A stretch of 64,000 bases of DNA from Liolophura sinensis (lineage: Eukaryota > Mollusca > Polyplacophora > Chitonida > Chitonidae). The notes beneath the pieces were generated by a model, which worked only from the letters and a program-made list of their open reading frames with translations, searched no databases and had not been told where the DNA came from. Shown piece by piece: positions 12,806 to 24,989 of this stretch (position 1 is its first letter; the number at the start of each line of letters is the position of its first letter). The position numbers and the translations under genes were made by a program. Location of the stretch: positions 93,923,805-93,987,804 of the forward strand of contig NC_088295.1 of assembly GCF_032854445.1 (NCBI RefSeq), in the 5' to 3' direction.

Positions 12806-13924
12806 TGTACAGGAAATCGCCCCCTCTTCGGTGCAGCAGTGAGTTGTCGTTTTTTCACGCAGAAAAACAAGTAAAACTTATTTTAATACGAAGTACAATG
12901 ACTGAAGAACATGTGTGTGAAAATTGGAGTTATGGAATTTATATATTTTGTTTTATCGAAAAGCAAAAGTAGGGTCAATTGTAGATTTTGCTATATGTAT
13001 TTTAAGGCGTTGCCCTGAGGGAATTCCCTTCATAATAAAAATATGATTGCGTGAAACAAGGTCATTTCCACATATCTGGTGTCTAGTTAGAGGGTAGTAA
13101 GCTATAACGAAGTATCGTGTAGATTTATGCAACCATATTTTTATAAATCGAAAAAAAAAATAATTTGGAAGTTCAGAGGAACTCTACATAATATTCCATG
13201 GCTTATAGGCTGTTGCCCATATTGGTCCAGTGGTAACATGTATGCATTTAAACCCTTGCGTCGACTAGGATCACCAGTTCGATTCCTATAATTTGGTACT
13301 TTGTTTTTTCGTGCTTAACAAAATGAGGTAATGGATCGAGGAGAAGAATTTTAACCTCTCAAGGACTTTTTTATGTTTCTTTATTCATATGTTAAATAAG
13401 GTATATGTTAAATAAGTTTAAATGTATTATTGTAAATCTATACAGATTATATACAGTGTTCTTAAAATGAAAGCTCAACACAATTTACTTCAGCTAACAG
13501 CATATCCTATTACACTGAGAACGGGGGCACCTGTTTATCAGTTTAGCTTGGTTATAAATGTCCATTAAAGGCACTGTTATATATTCACTGTATAAGTTGT
13601 AAGACAAATCTTGTTTCGAATACCAACATTAGACGGAGAAGGGTATTATCTTACGCATTTAACGGCATATAGTAGACTGATGCTTACCAACGATGATTTC
13701 GCAGATATTCTGTCACTGTGAGCACGTTATCATATCGATCTGAGCGACACATTTTGACCTTGCTACACACGGTTTCGTTTTGTCCGTACGTTTTACTAGT
13801 TTAATTGCAGTTGTGGTGTTGCTGATTTCACGGGACACTGTTTCGATATTTCAAAATAAAGAGGTAAAACACCAATCTGCTTAAGGTGCTTGCCTATCAA
13901 TCGATAGCATATCAGCACCACAGG
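12806..13924. other. Unannotated stretch with one tRNA-derived element (13210-13300)
   Basis: AT-rich DNA without a supported gene. A short segment at 13782-13830 (GTACGTTTTACTAGTTTAAT) repeats sequence also seen at 12390-12430, a dispersed duplicate of about 45 bp. Confidence 0.45.
13210..13300 (+). mobile_element. tRNA-derived SINE head or tRNA pseudogene
   Basis: Good RNA polymerase III boxes: A box TGGTCCAGTGG at 13223-13233 and B box AGTTCGATTCC at 13276-13286. The ends (GCCCATA and TATAATTTGG) do not pair as an acceptor stem, so this is not an intact tRNA. A SINE head is the better reading. Confidence 0.5.
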
Positions 13925-14415
13925 CAGAACACGCGAAAATGCGGTATTAGCTGCACAGATTGTACACGCAAAATGCGATATCACCTGCACAGATAGAACA
14001 TGCGAAAATGTGATATGAACTCTACAGAAAGAACACGCGAGAATGCGATATTAACACTACAGATAGAATACGCGAGAAAGCGATATTAGCTGTGCAGATA
14101 GAACACGCGAGCACATGTGATATTAACTCTACAGATAGAACAGGCGAGATTGCAGTATTAACTCTACAGTATTTTATTCATTTATTTATTTGATTAATGT
14201 TTTACGCCGTACACAAGAATAGTTCACTTATACCACGGCGGTCAGCATTATGGTGGGTGGAAACCGATCAGAGCCCGGGGAAAACCCACAACCATCCGCA
14301 GGTTGCTGGCAGACCTTCTCACGTACGGCCGGAGATTAACTCTACAGATAAAACGTGCGAGAATGCGATATTAACTGTACAGATTGAACACGCGAGAATG
14401 CGATATTAGCTGTGT
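13925..14415. repeat. 35-bp minisatellite interrupted by a SINE
   Basis: Units with core AACACGCGAGAATGCGATAT run from 13925 to 14168 and resume at 14336-14415. A family A SINE fragment sits between the halves, so the array is older than that insertion. Confidence 0.9.
14169..14335 (-). mobile_element. SINE family A, 5'-truncated, inserted in the 35-bp array
   Basis: Reversed tail TTTATTTATTTGATTAATG, then TTTTACGCCGTACACAAGAA, GGTCAGCATTATGGTGGGTG and GCAGGTTGCTGGCAGACC up to CGTACGGCCGGAG. ATTAACTCTACAG flanks both sides and may be a target duplication, but it is also part of the host repeat unit. Confidence 0.8.
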
Positions 14416-14697
14416 ATACAGCAACTCGGCCTTCTACACCGAGATATTACATACTCCAGGGCTAGATACTTTTTAATAATTTAATGCAGATTATTCCTCG
14501 ATTATATATATATGCAGTATGGTTTAATTGGGACAATAAATCAAAGCAGAAAAACCAGTGTATGCGTTTTATAAAAAAATTTATTCTGAGACTAACAGGC
14601 AAATAACTTTCGATCAAACATGTAAACAGACACATCTGGGATTTCATTAACAAGATCTGATATTATTAACAATGGGTTTATTACAATGCACGTATAT

Positions 14698-14862
14698 GCT
14701 GGCTTCCTCTCCCGCCGTACGTGGGAAGGTCTGTCAGCAGTCTGTTGATGGTCGTTGGTTTCCCCCGGGCTCGACCCGGTTTCCTCCCTCCATAATGCTG
14801 GCCGCCGTCGTATAAGTGAAATATTGTTGAGTACGGCGTTAAACACCAAATAAATAAATAAA
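14698..14862 (+). mobile_element. SINE family A, 5'-truncated, with a likely target-site duplication
   Basis: Same element in the opposite orientation, ending in GTTAAACACC(AAATA)n. TACAATGCACGT on the left and TACAATGTACGT on the right look like a 12-bp target duplication with one mismatch, consistent with LINE-driven insertion. Confidence 0.8.
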
Positions 14863-14988
14863 TTTGTACAATGTACGTGGGACTTCAATGAAATAGACAA
14901 TTATAAAAAGTGCAATATATATGTCTGTATAACACAAAATAGAATTTGCACTTTTACGAGAATGACATAAAATAATACAAACGGACGG

Positions 14989-16419
14989 TTAGCAGCTGTA
15001 GACTATAGCTGGATCTCTCTTAGCTCTGAAGAAACATTGGATGTTTCTTAAGATGCTTTCGTTTTTGCAAGCCAGTCTGGCTTTTCTGAGGATCACTCTA
15101 AAGCTACATTTATATTCTCTGGGCTCCCGGAGTGGAACTCCACGTTTTAGATACGACTGTTCGCCCACGTAAAAGCGGTAGATTCGGTAGTTAGGACCCC
15201 GCCTTCCTGTAAAGTCGAGACCACCGCCCTCCGTGTCCAGGAAGGTAAGAAGTCGGTTTGTGGTCAGCCAGAGGAAGCCACTGTCGTCCCAGCCAAACGT
15301 GTCCTGGAACTGAAGCGTTTCGGTGTCCTGAACTAGTTCCAGTTGTGTTTCCATCCTAACGCTGTGCTCAGGTCTACCTTGGCGTCGCTGGTCATCAGTT
15401 TTCGGCCAGTAATACACGGCGTTTCTGGGAAGGACACCATAGTACAAGTTGTTCTCACCGTGTGTGATTCCTCCACTCTGACCCAACTTCCTGCCAACGC
15501 TTCGCACGGCGTTGCCGATGTCAGCGTTTGGATCTCGGGCCAGGCTGGTGGGCAGCTGGAACAGGTCGAAGCCTGTGAGCACGCAGTAGTACAGGAAGTT
15601 GTAATCTGAAGACATAGCGATTCCGTCCATAGGAACGTCAAAGAAATAGGTCTCGTTGCTGTAACCAGTGTTTGTTGGGAAGGTTCTGGCTGCCGGGTCC
15701 GTGTCTACGTCCATGGAGGGATGCTCGTGACGATGAGAACGGTCTCTTCTGGAATCGTACACCACGAGTCCGCCATTGCCCCCAGCGTCGGAGACAAACA
15801 CATATCCTTGGTCGTCAATGACAACGTCGTTAAGGAAAGTGCTCGTGGCCCGGGCCACGGATTCGGGAAAGGTGTGGTTCTGGACGAAGCAGTCCCGCTC
15901 AAGGTCGTAGATGAAGATCTGGTGAGGGCAGAGGTTGAGTGTCTCAGTGCCCGGGGGTGCAAACGTGTTGATGCGGCCAGTGTCCACCATGTACATCAGT
16001 CCCGTCTTCGGATCCACTTCCATACTCATCACATACTGGAAGGCGGCACAGTTGTTCAGATTCTGCATCTCCCAGCTGGGGAAAGGTTTAAGAACCGGGC
16101 GGCCATTTTTGACAATCACCTCGCTCAACGTTGCCGGGACGCCGAGCCTCCATCTCGGCACGGTGACGAAAATACGACCCTTGTAGACTTTTATACCAGT
16201 GAAGACATTGTTCTCTGGGATGTATCTGCCGCTGGCTATTGCTCTCTGTTTCTCAGCCTCAGAGGGCCAGTCGTATTCTAGCTGGACCCAGTCATGAACC
16301 AGAGTCGTGTGTCCAAACGGCAGGTTGGGTGCCCAGGGGCGAGGTCTACGATGAAGGAAGAAGGACTGAACACTACAGATGCTCAGTCCGAGGGCAAATA
16401 TCATCAACAGTCGGTTCAT
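14989..16419 (-). CDS. Secreted yellow/MRJP-family protein, copy 1
   Basis: Intronless gene for 476 residues. I chose the Met at 16419 over the in-frame Met at 16518. It begins a clear signal peptide (MNRLLMIFALGLSICSVQSF), and a TATA box lies inside the longer frame. Landmarks of the family: FVTVPRWRLGVPATLSEV (84-101), MSMEVDPKTGLMYMVDTG (131-148), LNDVVIDDQGYVFVSDAGG (196-214), DGIAMSSDYNFLYYCVLTG (265-283), PTSLARDPNADIGNAV (290-305), DTFGWDDSGFLWLTTNRL (373-390). This is the beta-propeller of insect Yellow proteins. N-glycosylation sites are NHT (181) and NET (255). A Cys-containing basic tail (C438, C451, C462, C476) follows the propeller. In insects the family acts in pigmentation and secreted fluids; the role here is unknown. 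Close paralogue at 31638-33077. Confidence 0.9.
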   Translation of the reverse strand: MNRLLMIFALGLSICSVQSFFLHRRPRPWAPNLPFGHTTLVHDWVQLEYDWPSEAEKQRAIASGRYIPENNVFTGIKVYKGRIFVTVPRWRLGVPATLSEVIVKNGRPVLKPFPSWEMQNLNNCAAFQYVMSMEVDPKTGLMYMVDTGRINTFAPPGTETLNLCPHQIFIYDLERDCFVQNHTFPESVARATSTFLNDVVIDDQGYVFVSDAGGNGGLVVYDSRRDRSHRHEHPSMDVDTDPAARTFPTNTGYSNETYFFDVPMDGIAMSSDYNFLYYCVLTGFDLFQLPTSLARDPNADIGNAVRSVGRKLGQSGGITHGENNLYYGVLPRNAVYYWPKTDDQRRQGRPEHSVRMETQLELVQDTETLQFQDTFGWDDSGFLWLTTNRLLTFLDTEGGGLDFTGRRGPNYRIYRFYVGEQSYLKRGVPLREPREYKCSFRVILRKARLACKNESILRNIQCFFRAKRDPAIVYSC

Positions 16420-16487
16420 CGTGGGCAAGGTGGTAGTATGGCTGAGCGAAATCTTCAGCTGTGTTGGGGAACAGTCTGCAGCGGCTT

Positions 16488-16495
16488 TATTTATA
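16488..16495 (-). promoter_or_regulatory. TATA box of MRJP-like copy 1
   Basis: TATAAATA on the minus strand, about 70 bp before the chosen start codon. That would place initiation near 16460 with a 5' UTR of about 40 nt. The same box and flank (AAAGNCGCTGC) stand before the second copy, which supports it as the true core promoter. Confidence 0.75.
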
Positions 16496-16519
16496 CAAAA
16501 ATCCATCAGAAACGTCACA

Positions 16520-17819
16520 TCGACAATCTATAGACAACAAAAGAAGCGGAATTTGACGTCAGACTAGGATGCAGGATATCCCGGACACTTGTCAGAGGGG
16601 AATCCCCCAGGCCGTCCAGAGATCCGGCTTTAACGACGCAGTGAACCTATTGACTAGTTAAGGTCTATATATCTATTGTTCACATGCAACAAAACACGCG
16701 CACGAAATTATGCTAGAAGTTTTAGTTACACTGAGGTCTGTCCTGCTGTATAGGCGTTGGTATGGTTGTACTGTAGACTAGTCGAATGGAAATGGTCGAA
16801 CAAAGGAAACATGAAAAACTTTTTTCCATCTAAACTAAAGTCATTTCAAGGTTTACACATTTTAATTTTGCTGCATTCTTATAGCTGTAATATTAAAGGC
16901 ATCTTATAAACGTGATATTATGTTTATTAAATGCTATGTTTCCATGTAATACATAGCTTACTGTATGTTATTTTTGTTCTGATTTCCAATCCTCCCTTAC
17001 ACATGCTCTTACAGATTTCGTTTAAACCATCTATTTACTTCATCGGTTTTTAACACCGTTTTAAAGATTTTTTCACATAGGCCTATACACGTCATATTGA
17101 ATTATTACGTTATCCGGTGGACCAGAAATACAAACAGTGCCATTTTTAAAGCCGTTGTTTTTACGTCTTATCTGACCAGCAGATAAATAGATGTCTCTAT
17201 TATTGTCACTGCTCATAACAATTAATTATCTAATCAGCTGGGAAAAGACAAATTCTTGTAAACGTATGTTCATGTTTATGTAGTAACACCCGCAGAAAGA
17301 GGGAACTGTGTTACGCACACAAACACATACAGTGGGGTTACCTTTTGAAGATGTCCAAACAGGAAAAGTACTTTACAATACACGTATATGCATAGGAGTT
17401 TCCATTAATGCAAGCGTCAGTGCAAATGAAAGTTTGTAGGTAATACTTTCGGATGAGAGTTACAGACCGATGTAAAAATGGCCGATGTAAATATGACCCA
17501 TGTGAAAATGACCGATAATGAAACGGGTGGATCTAAGATAATCCAGAAGGGACGGTTCAATCCCGGAAAGAGTTACATGCAATAAATATCCAAAAACTTC
17601 GAATGAAATTGCATGACACTAATAAGCCACCGGATGGCGCTGTGGATTTTAGATTATACAGATTCCTACACTACAAACACTGCGTCTCAAATATAGGAGA
17701 TACCTTGATCTAACTCAGAGTGCTCGAAATTTCTGTGTATGAGTAAATTATGTGCACGGTGTTATTGACATGAGCTTTCCAGAAAAACTGCTCCCATCAT
17801 CAGCTATATCATAGACACA

Positions 17820-17820
<1 letters not shown>
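16520..17820. other. Upstream region of MRJP-like copy 1, nothing else recognised
   Basis: AT-rich, no exon or array seen. It presumably holds the distal regulatory sequence of copy 1, but I see no specific motif. Confidence 0.4.

Positions 17821-17899
<79 letters not shown>
17821..17899. repeat. (TA)n microsatellite, about 39 repeats
   Basis: Uninterrupted TA dinucleotide tract. Confidence 0.97.
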
Positions 17900-17903
<4 letters not shown>

Positions 17904-19495
17904 AGTGCATTCTGCTCAAAGCTATGTACAATAACTGTACAATGAATATGGAAAGTATATAATAGGTGTGTAATACTAAATCCTGTACAGCACTTGCGAT
18001 TAGTTGAACAGTTTTAAAGGTACAGAGCTGCCTGGTATGTTCTGAGAGGGAGACGGTCGCTTTATATGGAGTGAATCGTTCTGCGAGACCGATATAAGAG
18101 ACGGATATAAGAGGCCATGCATCGTCCGCATTTAGCATTATTGATCATATTGCTCCCAAGAGCTTCATCCTCTTTGTCCTTAAATTTAAAATATGAGCCA
18201 GTAGTACATGCTGTATATACACAGATAAATTCTACTGCTGGTATAACTCCCCTTTACAAGGGATTTCAATTGTCTTAAGGTAGTGTGTTAAAGATAAGGT
18301 AAAATAAGATAGTTTGATAAACATTTTGTCTCTAGGCTGTCCGGAGTACTTAGGTTTCGTGTTGTTTTGAAATAATGCGAGAACTATGAAAGGGCTTGTG
18401 AAGATATGTCATCGCTAGACGTGCTAGATATGTACATGTACAATATGAATCTAGGCTAGAGGGCATACAGGCAGGCCACACTCGGTGTATTCCTGATGGG
18501 TACTTAGACGGGCCTTCCTGTCCTGCAAAGTCATCTGGCCGTCACGTGACTGACTCAACCGTGACATATACGCATACATTTGTAAATCTATCACGCCTAC
18601 AGCTAGGCTGTTTGAACGTAGACATGTCTTTAAAGATTCGCTTTTCTTTAAATTGGACTTTTTAAATTGAAACTTTTATTTCTGATTTTTATTACACTGT
18701 ACCATGGATCGGAAATGCATAACTGCTTTGTAGTCTCTGTTTTAATTGCGTTTGGTTGAGACCAGTCACCTCTGACCGACACCGGGAATACTGAATGGCC
18801 CTCGTTATTGTATTAATCTCTGTGAGTTATCAGTCGAGACCCTGTGGTTGGGTTCTGACGTGAATCATCACGAAGGGACATTCCGTGGAATTCTCAATAT
18901 GCACCTGTTCCTATCTCAACGCATCTTCGTGCTGTCCGTACACGGCTGACAAAGTTCCGGGACGACACAGGAGGCCTGTAACACATCAATTATACCCAGT
19001 GAACATATTAGTGTTCCAAGTTCTAAACCCACGCAAGTTTGAATGAGGGCCAGGACGTGTGTCATACGCCAGCTACACAAACTCTACTGACTTGACACTC
19101 AACCATCATTTTAGGTCAAGGAGTCACAGATATTTCACGCGCAGTATATGAAACTTCACATAGGTCTACATCCGGCAAAGTCCTTATTCTGTCAGATTAC
19201 ATTTGCAGTTGAAACATGTAGAGATATATGTAGGGTTCATCGAGCACTTATCCCTCCCAGGAGTTCGCCTGATGAATTACTTTTAATTTCATCCTTATGA
19301 TAGTTTTAATAAACTATACTCTTTTAATGCCAGAGATTTAGGGTATAATGTGTATAACATTCACTTAGTTGTTTCTAAATAATGTCGTCAGAGGCCTACC
19401 GATAAGTTAGCCAATATAACCAGGAAATGATCTATGGTTTTGTATGTATCTACGGTGTTCCGTGAATACAGAGGACGACACAATGATGTGTCGCG
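17900..19495. other. Unannotated stretch, nothing recognised
   Basis: Unique-looking DNA with no open frame of interest. Confidence 0.4.
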
Positions 19496-20600
19496 TTGAT
19501 TTATATCAGTCAGTGACAACAGACTGTGACGCTTGCATGGATGTATACCATTGTTCATGACCATAGATTGTGGTGTTTGTGTGATTGTGTAGACCTGTTA
19601 TTTCATGACAAGAGACTGTGATGTTTGTGTGATTGTGTAGACCTGTTATTTCATGACAAAAGACTGTGATGTTTGTGTCATTATGTAGGCCTGTTAGTTC
19701 ATGACAACAGACTTTGATGTTTGTGTCAGTATGTAGACCTGTTAGTTCATGACAACAGACTGTGGTGTTTCTCTGGATGTGTAGACCTGATAGTTTATTG
19801 ACAACAGACTGTTATCTTTGTGTGATTGTGTGGACCTGTTAGTTCTTGACAACAGACTGTGATGTTTGTGCGGATGTGTAGACCTGTAAGTTCAGGACAA
19901 CAGACTGTGGTATTTCTCTGGATGTGTAGACCTGATAGTTTATTGACAACAGACTGTTATTTTTGTGTGATTGTGTGGACCTGTTAGTTCTTGACAACAG
20001 ACTGTGATGTTTGTGTGGATGTGTAGACCTGTTAGCTCATGTCAACAGACTGTGATGTTTGTATCATTATGCAGACCTGTTAGTTTATGACAACAGACTG
20101 TGATGTTTGTGTCATTATGCAGACCTGTTAGCTCATGTCAACAGACTGTGATGTTTGTGTCATTATGCAGACCTGTTAGTTTATGACAACAGACTGTGAT
20201 GTTTGTATCATTATGCAGACCTGTTAGTTCATGACAACAGACTGTGATGTTTGTATCATTATGCAGACCTGTTAGTTCATGACAACAGACTGTGATGTTT
20301 GTGTCAGTATGTAGACCTGTTAGTTCATGACAACAGACTTTGATGTTTGTGTCAGTATGTAGACCTGTTAGTTCATGACAACAGACTGTGGTGTTTGTGT
20401 GATTGTGTGGACCTGTTAGTTCTTGACAACAGACTGTGATGTTTGTGCATATGTGTAGGCCTGTAAGTTCATGACAACAAACTGTGGTATTTCTCTGGAT
20501 GTGTAGACCTGATAGTTTATTGACAACAGACTGTTATTTTTGTGTGATTGTGCAGACCTGTTAGCTCATGACAACAGACTGTGATGTTTCTGTTTTCATT
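19496..20600. repeat. 48-bp minisatellite, about 23 copies
   Basis: Units with core ACAGACTGTGATGTTTGTGT followed by CATTATGCAGACCTGTTAG. Several sub-types (GGATGTGTAGACC, GATTGTGTGGACC, CAGTATGTAGACC) occur in repeating order. It abuts an unrelated 45-bp array on the right. Confidence 0.93.
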
Positions 20601-20614
20601 GTGTTGATGTCTCC

Positions 20615-21875
20615 TACACGCTTGCATATTAGCAAGTGTCTGATCTACATCGTCACCCCTACACGCCGGTTTGTCTCCAGGTATCTGATCTATCTCCTGA
20701 CTTCTACACGCCTGCATGTTAACAGGTATTTAATCTATCTCCTGATTTCTACACGCCTGCATATCCGCGTGTGTCTGATCTAAATCCTCACACCTACACA
20801 CCGGCTTGTCTCCAGGTATCTGATCTATCTCCTGACTTCTACACGCCTGTGTGTTAACAGGTATTTAATCTATCTCCTGACTTCTACACTCCAGCATATC
20901 AGCGTGTGTCTGATCTACATCGTCACTCCTACACACCGGCTTGTCTCCAGGTATCTGATCTATCGCCTGACTTCTACACGCCTGCATGTCAACAGGTATT
21001 TAATCTATCTCCTGACTTCTACACTCCAGCATATCAGCGTGTGTCTGATCTACATCGTCACTCCTACACACCGGCTTGTCTCCAGGTATCTGATCTATCT
21101 CCTGACTTCTACACGCCTGTGTGTTAACAGGTATTTAATCTATCTCCTGACTTCTACACTCCAGCATATCAGCGTGTGTCTGATCTACATCGTCACTCCT
21201 ACACACCGGCTTGTCTCCAGGTATCTGATCTATCGCCTGACTTCTACACGCCTGCATGTCAACAGGTATTTAATCTATCTCCTGACTTCTACACTCCAGC
21301 ATATCAGCGTGTGTCTGATCTACATCGTCACTCCTATACACCGGCTTGTCTCCAGGTATCTGATCTATCTCCTGACTTCTACACGCCTGTGTGTTAACAG
21401 GTATTTAATCTATCTCCTGACTTCTACACTCCAGCATATCAGCGTGTGTCTGATCTACATCGTCACCCCTACACACCGGCTTGTCTCCAGGTATCTGATC
21501 TATCTCCTGACTTCTACACGCCTGCATGTCAACAGGTATTTAATCTATCTCCTGACTTCTACACTCCAGCATATCAGCGTGTGTCTGATCTAAATCCTCA
21601 CACCTACACACCGGCTTGTCCCCAGGTATCTGATCTATCGCCTGACTTCTACACGCCTGCATGTCAGTGTGTGTCTGATCTACATCGCCACCTCTACACA
21701 CCGGCTTGTCTCCAGGTATCTGATCTATCGCCTGACTTCTACACTCCAGCATATCAGCGTGTGTCTGATCTACATCGTCACTCCTACACACCGGCTTGTC
21801 TCCAGGTATTTAATCTATCTCCTGAATCTGATACGCCCGCATGCCAACAAGTGTCTGATCTACCTCCTGACTCCC
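20615..21875. repeat. 45-bp minisatellite with 270-bp higher-order repeat
   Basis: Units with core GTCTCCAGGTATCTGATCTA, 45 bp each. Six distinct units form a 270-bp block that recurs at about 20906, 21176 and 21446 with very few changes. Because 45 is a multiple of 3 the array stays open (229 codons), but the periodicity is of DNA, not of a gene. Confidence 0.95.
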
Positions 21876-21892
21876 CCTTGTCTGTATAAAAG

Positions 21893-21960
21893 TGTATGAT
21901 TGTATAAGTGAAATATTCTTGAGTATAACGTAACACACCAATCAAACAAATAAAGAATTA
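21893..21960 (+). mobile_element. SINE family A tail fragment
   Basis: TGTATAAGTGAAATATTCTT, then GAGTATAACGTAACACACC and an AAATAAAG-type tail. Only the last 70 bp of the element are present, directly after the 45-bp array. Confidence 0.7.
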
Positions 21961-22820
21961 AAGAAATAAAGTGTATGGACGACACATCAGCAATATGAAT
22001 TGATTATTTATTATCTTGTCAAAAACTGAAACCTCCGTATATCACTAGCCTTAAGCCTACTTGTTGAGGCATCAATTTCGTGGTGTATTTGTGTAGAATT
22101 AAGTGGATAATGATCCGGATGCATTTTCAAAAGTCACTATGTCTTAGTGTGAAATCTATTTCTGCTCAGTGAAGAGGTATATACAGAATCAGTGACTCAG
22201 CGCAGTGTAAATAGAAGAGTGTCCAGTCTTTGTCTCGGTAGCTCATATTTGAGAACACTATGTCATATCCGGTCAAGTGAGCACACTATTGTTGTTCACG
22301 ATGAAAATCGTAATACATTCAAAAATATTTTTGTAACAGGATTTTGGTCTAAATCAGTGTTGTAGATGGAGTAACTTCCGAGTGTGGTTTACACTGTACT
22401 GACACCAGTATCGGCTATCTACTCGTTCTTCGCTGATTCAGTTCTGCTCTTTACGCCACTCTTCACAGCGGATGTGTCGTAATCTTCTTGGTTATTGGGC
22501 TTATATGCTGTGGAGATAAATCTTAAATATAGAATATACGGCATTAAACTTCAATAGAATGAATAAATAAGTATATAAAGTAATTTAATAAATTGCATAA
22601 ATGTTGGTAGGGAATGTCACGGCGTTCTGATTAGACATCCTATCGATTGTTTAATAACAGCATTTGTTGGTACATATAGTCGCAACCAAAACAAACTTGT
22701 ATAAAAAATTTGTATATATTAATGATAGACGTTTGATGTATTTTAAATCTTTATTTGAAGAAGCTTATAAATGTCATTCATCAGCATACATTTTCTTTAC
22801 CTAATCCTGCTTAAGTCATT
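21961..22820. other. Unannotated stretch, possible SINE tail near 22530
   Basis: No gene seen. TACGGCATTAAACTTCAATA followed by GAATGAATAAATAAG at 22537-22571 resembles the end of another SINE family; weak. Confidence 0.35.
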
Positions 22821-22890
22821 GTGTGCGTGTGTGAGTGTGTGTGTGCGTGTGTGCGTGCATGCGTGTGCGTGCGTATGCGTGTGCGCGTGC
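22821..22890. repeat. GT/GC-rich simple repeat
   Basis: Alternating purine-pyrimidine tract of GTGTGTGCGTGCATGC type, a candidate Z-DNA former. Confidence 0.9.
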
Positions 22891-23234
22891 GTTGGAAGGG
22901 AGACGGGGGGGTAACTTGCTACTCCTAACTGAGGCAAACTGGCAAGAGGCAGTATGTTTTATCATTTATGTGTGACCATTTGCTAGCTGTCACACTGTGG
23001 TAGCTGCTCTGCTGTCACTCTCTGTGCTGTAACTCTTTTGTAATCATACAAGTTTTACTGCCAGCATTTAAGTAGACGCCTAAAAAAGTTAAAAGATTTA
23101 TAAATCTCGTCTTATTTATATTCCGGTATTGCATTTTATATGCCCTATCTGTCAGTTGATGGAATAACCGTACTGATACCTGTAGCTGAAATGCTATGGG
23201 CTGCATGTCAGTAAACCTCTTAAACCGTAATCGT

Positions 23235-23425
23235 CACCGTGAGCGTCACTGTGTGAACGCCACTGTACAAAAGTCACGGTATGAATGCCACCATATAAAT
23301 GTCACTATATGAACACCCCCATATAAATGTCACTATAAGAACGCCCTTATATAAATGTCACTGTATGAACGCCCCTATATAAAAGTTACTATTCGTCGTA
23401 ATTATACTATATGACCACCATTATA
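23235..23425. repeat. 28-bp minisatellite, about 6 copies
   Basis: Diverged units with core AATGTCACTATATGAACGCC. Confidence 0.8.
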
Positions 23426-23429
23426 TAAA

Positions 23430-23665
23430 TAAATAAATGGATGTTTGGGGTGTAAAGTCGTACTTAGCAATTTTTTAATCATGTGACGGAGTCAGTAAGA
23501 GTGGGTACATATACTGTGTCTTCTTTGGTAGAGCGAGTCCATGCCGCCAAAGTGTTGCCGCCATTGAAGTATTATGCCGAAGACACCAAACATGACACAC
23601 CAACTAGTCGCATTAAGTACACTGACACCGGGGCCAACCCGTCCCGTTTCCTTGCTCTAGCCATC
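23430..23665. mobile_element. SINE-like element (third family), fragment
   Basis: Begins GGGGTGTAAAGTCGTACTTA, then AGAGTGGGTACATATACTGT, AGTGTTGCCGCCATTGAAGT and ATGCCGAAGACACCAAACAT. I recognise this as a dispersed mollusc-type repeat from memory. No pol III boxes remain, so it is truncated. A loose run of CACAATGTTGCC-like pieces follows to about 23870. Confidence 0.5.
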
Positions 23666-24159
23666 TCCTTTTGACATGTGTATACAACATTGTCCTTTTG
23701 TGCATGTGTACACAATGTTGCCTTTTGGCATGCATATGTGAACACAAACATAGTTCATGTATGTGTGTACACAGCTTTGTATTGTTTGTGTGTGTACACA
23801 GCATTGTCCATGTGCATATATATGGGCAGTGTTGTATTTTTGTACGCGTGTACAGAATTGTGTCCTTTGTGAACATCAGTTCCCAATGGAATATAAAAGA
23901 AAGGATTTATAAATTGCAAACAGAGCCGGCAACAATTAAGAGAGTTTGATGCTTCACTGATGCAGGGAGGGCAGTCGACATTTCAGGCATGGTATCCAAT
24001 TCAAATTTCCACCTTGTAGTCCGTGAATAAATTGGAATTCGAATACAAAAGCAAGTTTTGTAATATTTCTCTTTCAAATCCGTATTCCATCAAGCTTAGA
24101 ACAAACCCATGTCCTGGGAAAACCTGTCAAGCCACGGTCTGTCACATGACTGTATGCCA

Positions 24160-24845
24160 ATTATCACACTTTCGTCGATGTTTGGCTTATGTGTGGCCAT
24201 GAGCTAATTATTACCCTGTCGTCGATGTTTGGCTTGTTATGTGTGGCCATGTGCTAATTATTACCCTGTCGTTGATGTTTGGCTTGTTATGTGTGGCCAT
24301 GTGCTAATTATTACCCTTTCGTCGATGTTTGGCTTATGTGTGGCCATGTGCTAATTATTACCCTGTCGTTGATGTTTGGCTTGTTATGTGTGGCCATGTG
24401 CTAATTATTACCCTGTCGTTGATGTTTGGCTTGTTATGTGTGGCCATGTGCTAATTATTACCCTGTCGTTGATGTTTCTCTTGTTATGTGTGGCCATGTG
24501 CTAATTATTACCCTGTCGTTGATGTTTGGCTTGTTATGTGTGGCCATGTGCTAATTATTACCCTGTCGTTGATGTTTGGCTTGTTATGTGTGGCCATGTG
24601 CTAATTATTACCCTGTCGTTGATGTTTCTCTTGTTATGTGTGGCCATGTGCTAATTATTACCCTGTCGTTGATGTTTCTCTTGTTATGTGTTGCCATGTG
24701 CTAATTATTACCCTGTCGTCGATGTTTGGCTTGTTATGTGTGGCCATGTGCTAATTATTACCCTGTCGTTGATGTTTCTCTTGTTATGTGTGGCCATGTG
24801 CTAATTATTACCCTGTCGTTGATGTTTCTCTTGTTATGTGTGGCA
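24160..24845. repeat. 50-bp minisatellite, about 13 copies
   Basis: Units with core CCATGTGCTAATTATTACCC followed by TGTCGTTGATGTTTGGCTTG. Two sub-types (TTTGGC and TTTCTC) alternate. Confidence 0.95.
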
Positions 24846-24989
24846 ATGCGCTGAATATCATAATGTCAACGTTATTTGCCTTATTCCGTGTGCTAATTAT
24901 CCCACTATCATCCCTATTTCACCTGTTTAGTGTAACACTGTTTGGGAGCTTGCCTGTGGCGAAGTGGGGGTGGGGTGAGGGTGCGGGTG

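Noticed and set aside
13210-13300. Functional tRNA gene
   Set aside because: A and B boxes are good, but the ends do not form an acceptor stem and the distance between the boxes is long.
15721-16281. 186-codon plus-strand frame opposite the MRJP-like gene
   Set aside because: A shadow of the GC-richer coding sequence of copy 1; the family match is on the minus strand.
20904-21593. 229-codon open frame and its shadows
   Set aside because: The 45-bp array is a multiple of 3 and stop-free by chance in several frames; no start context, signal peptide or family resemblance.
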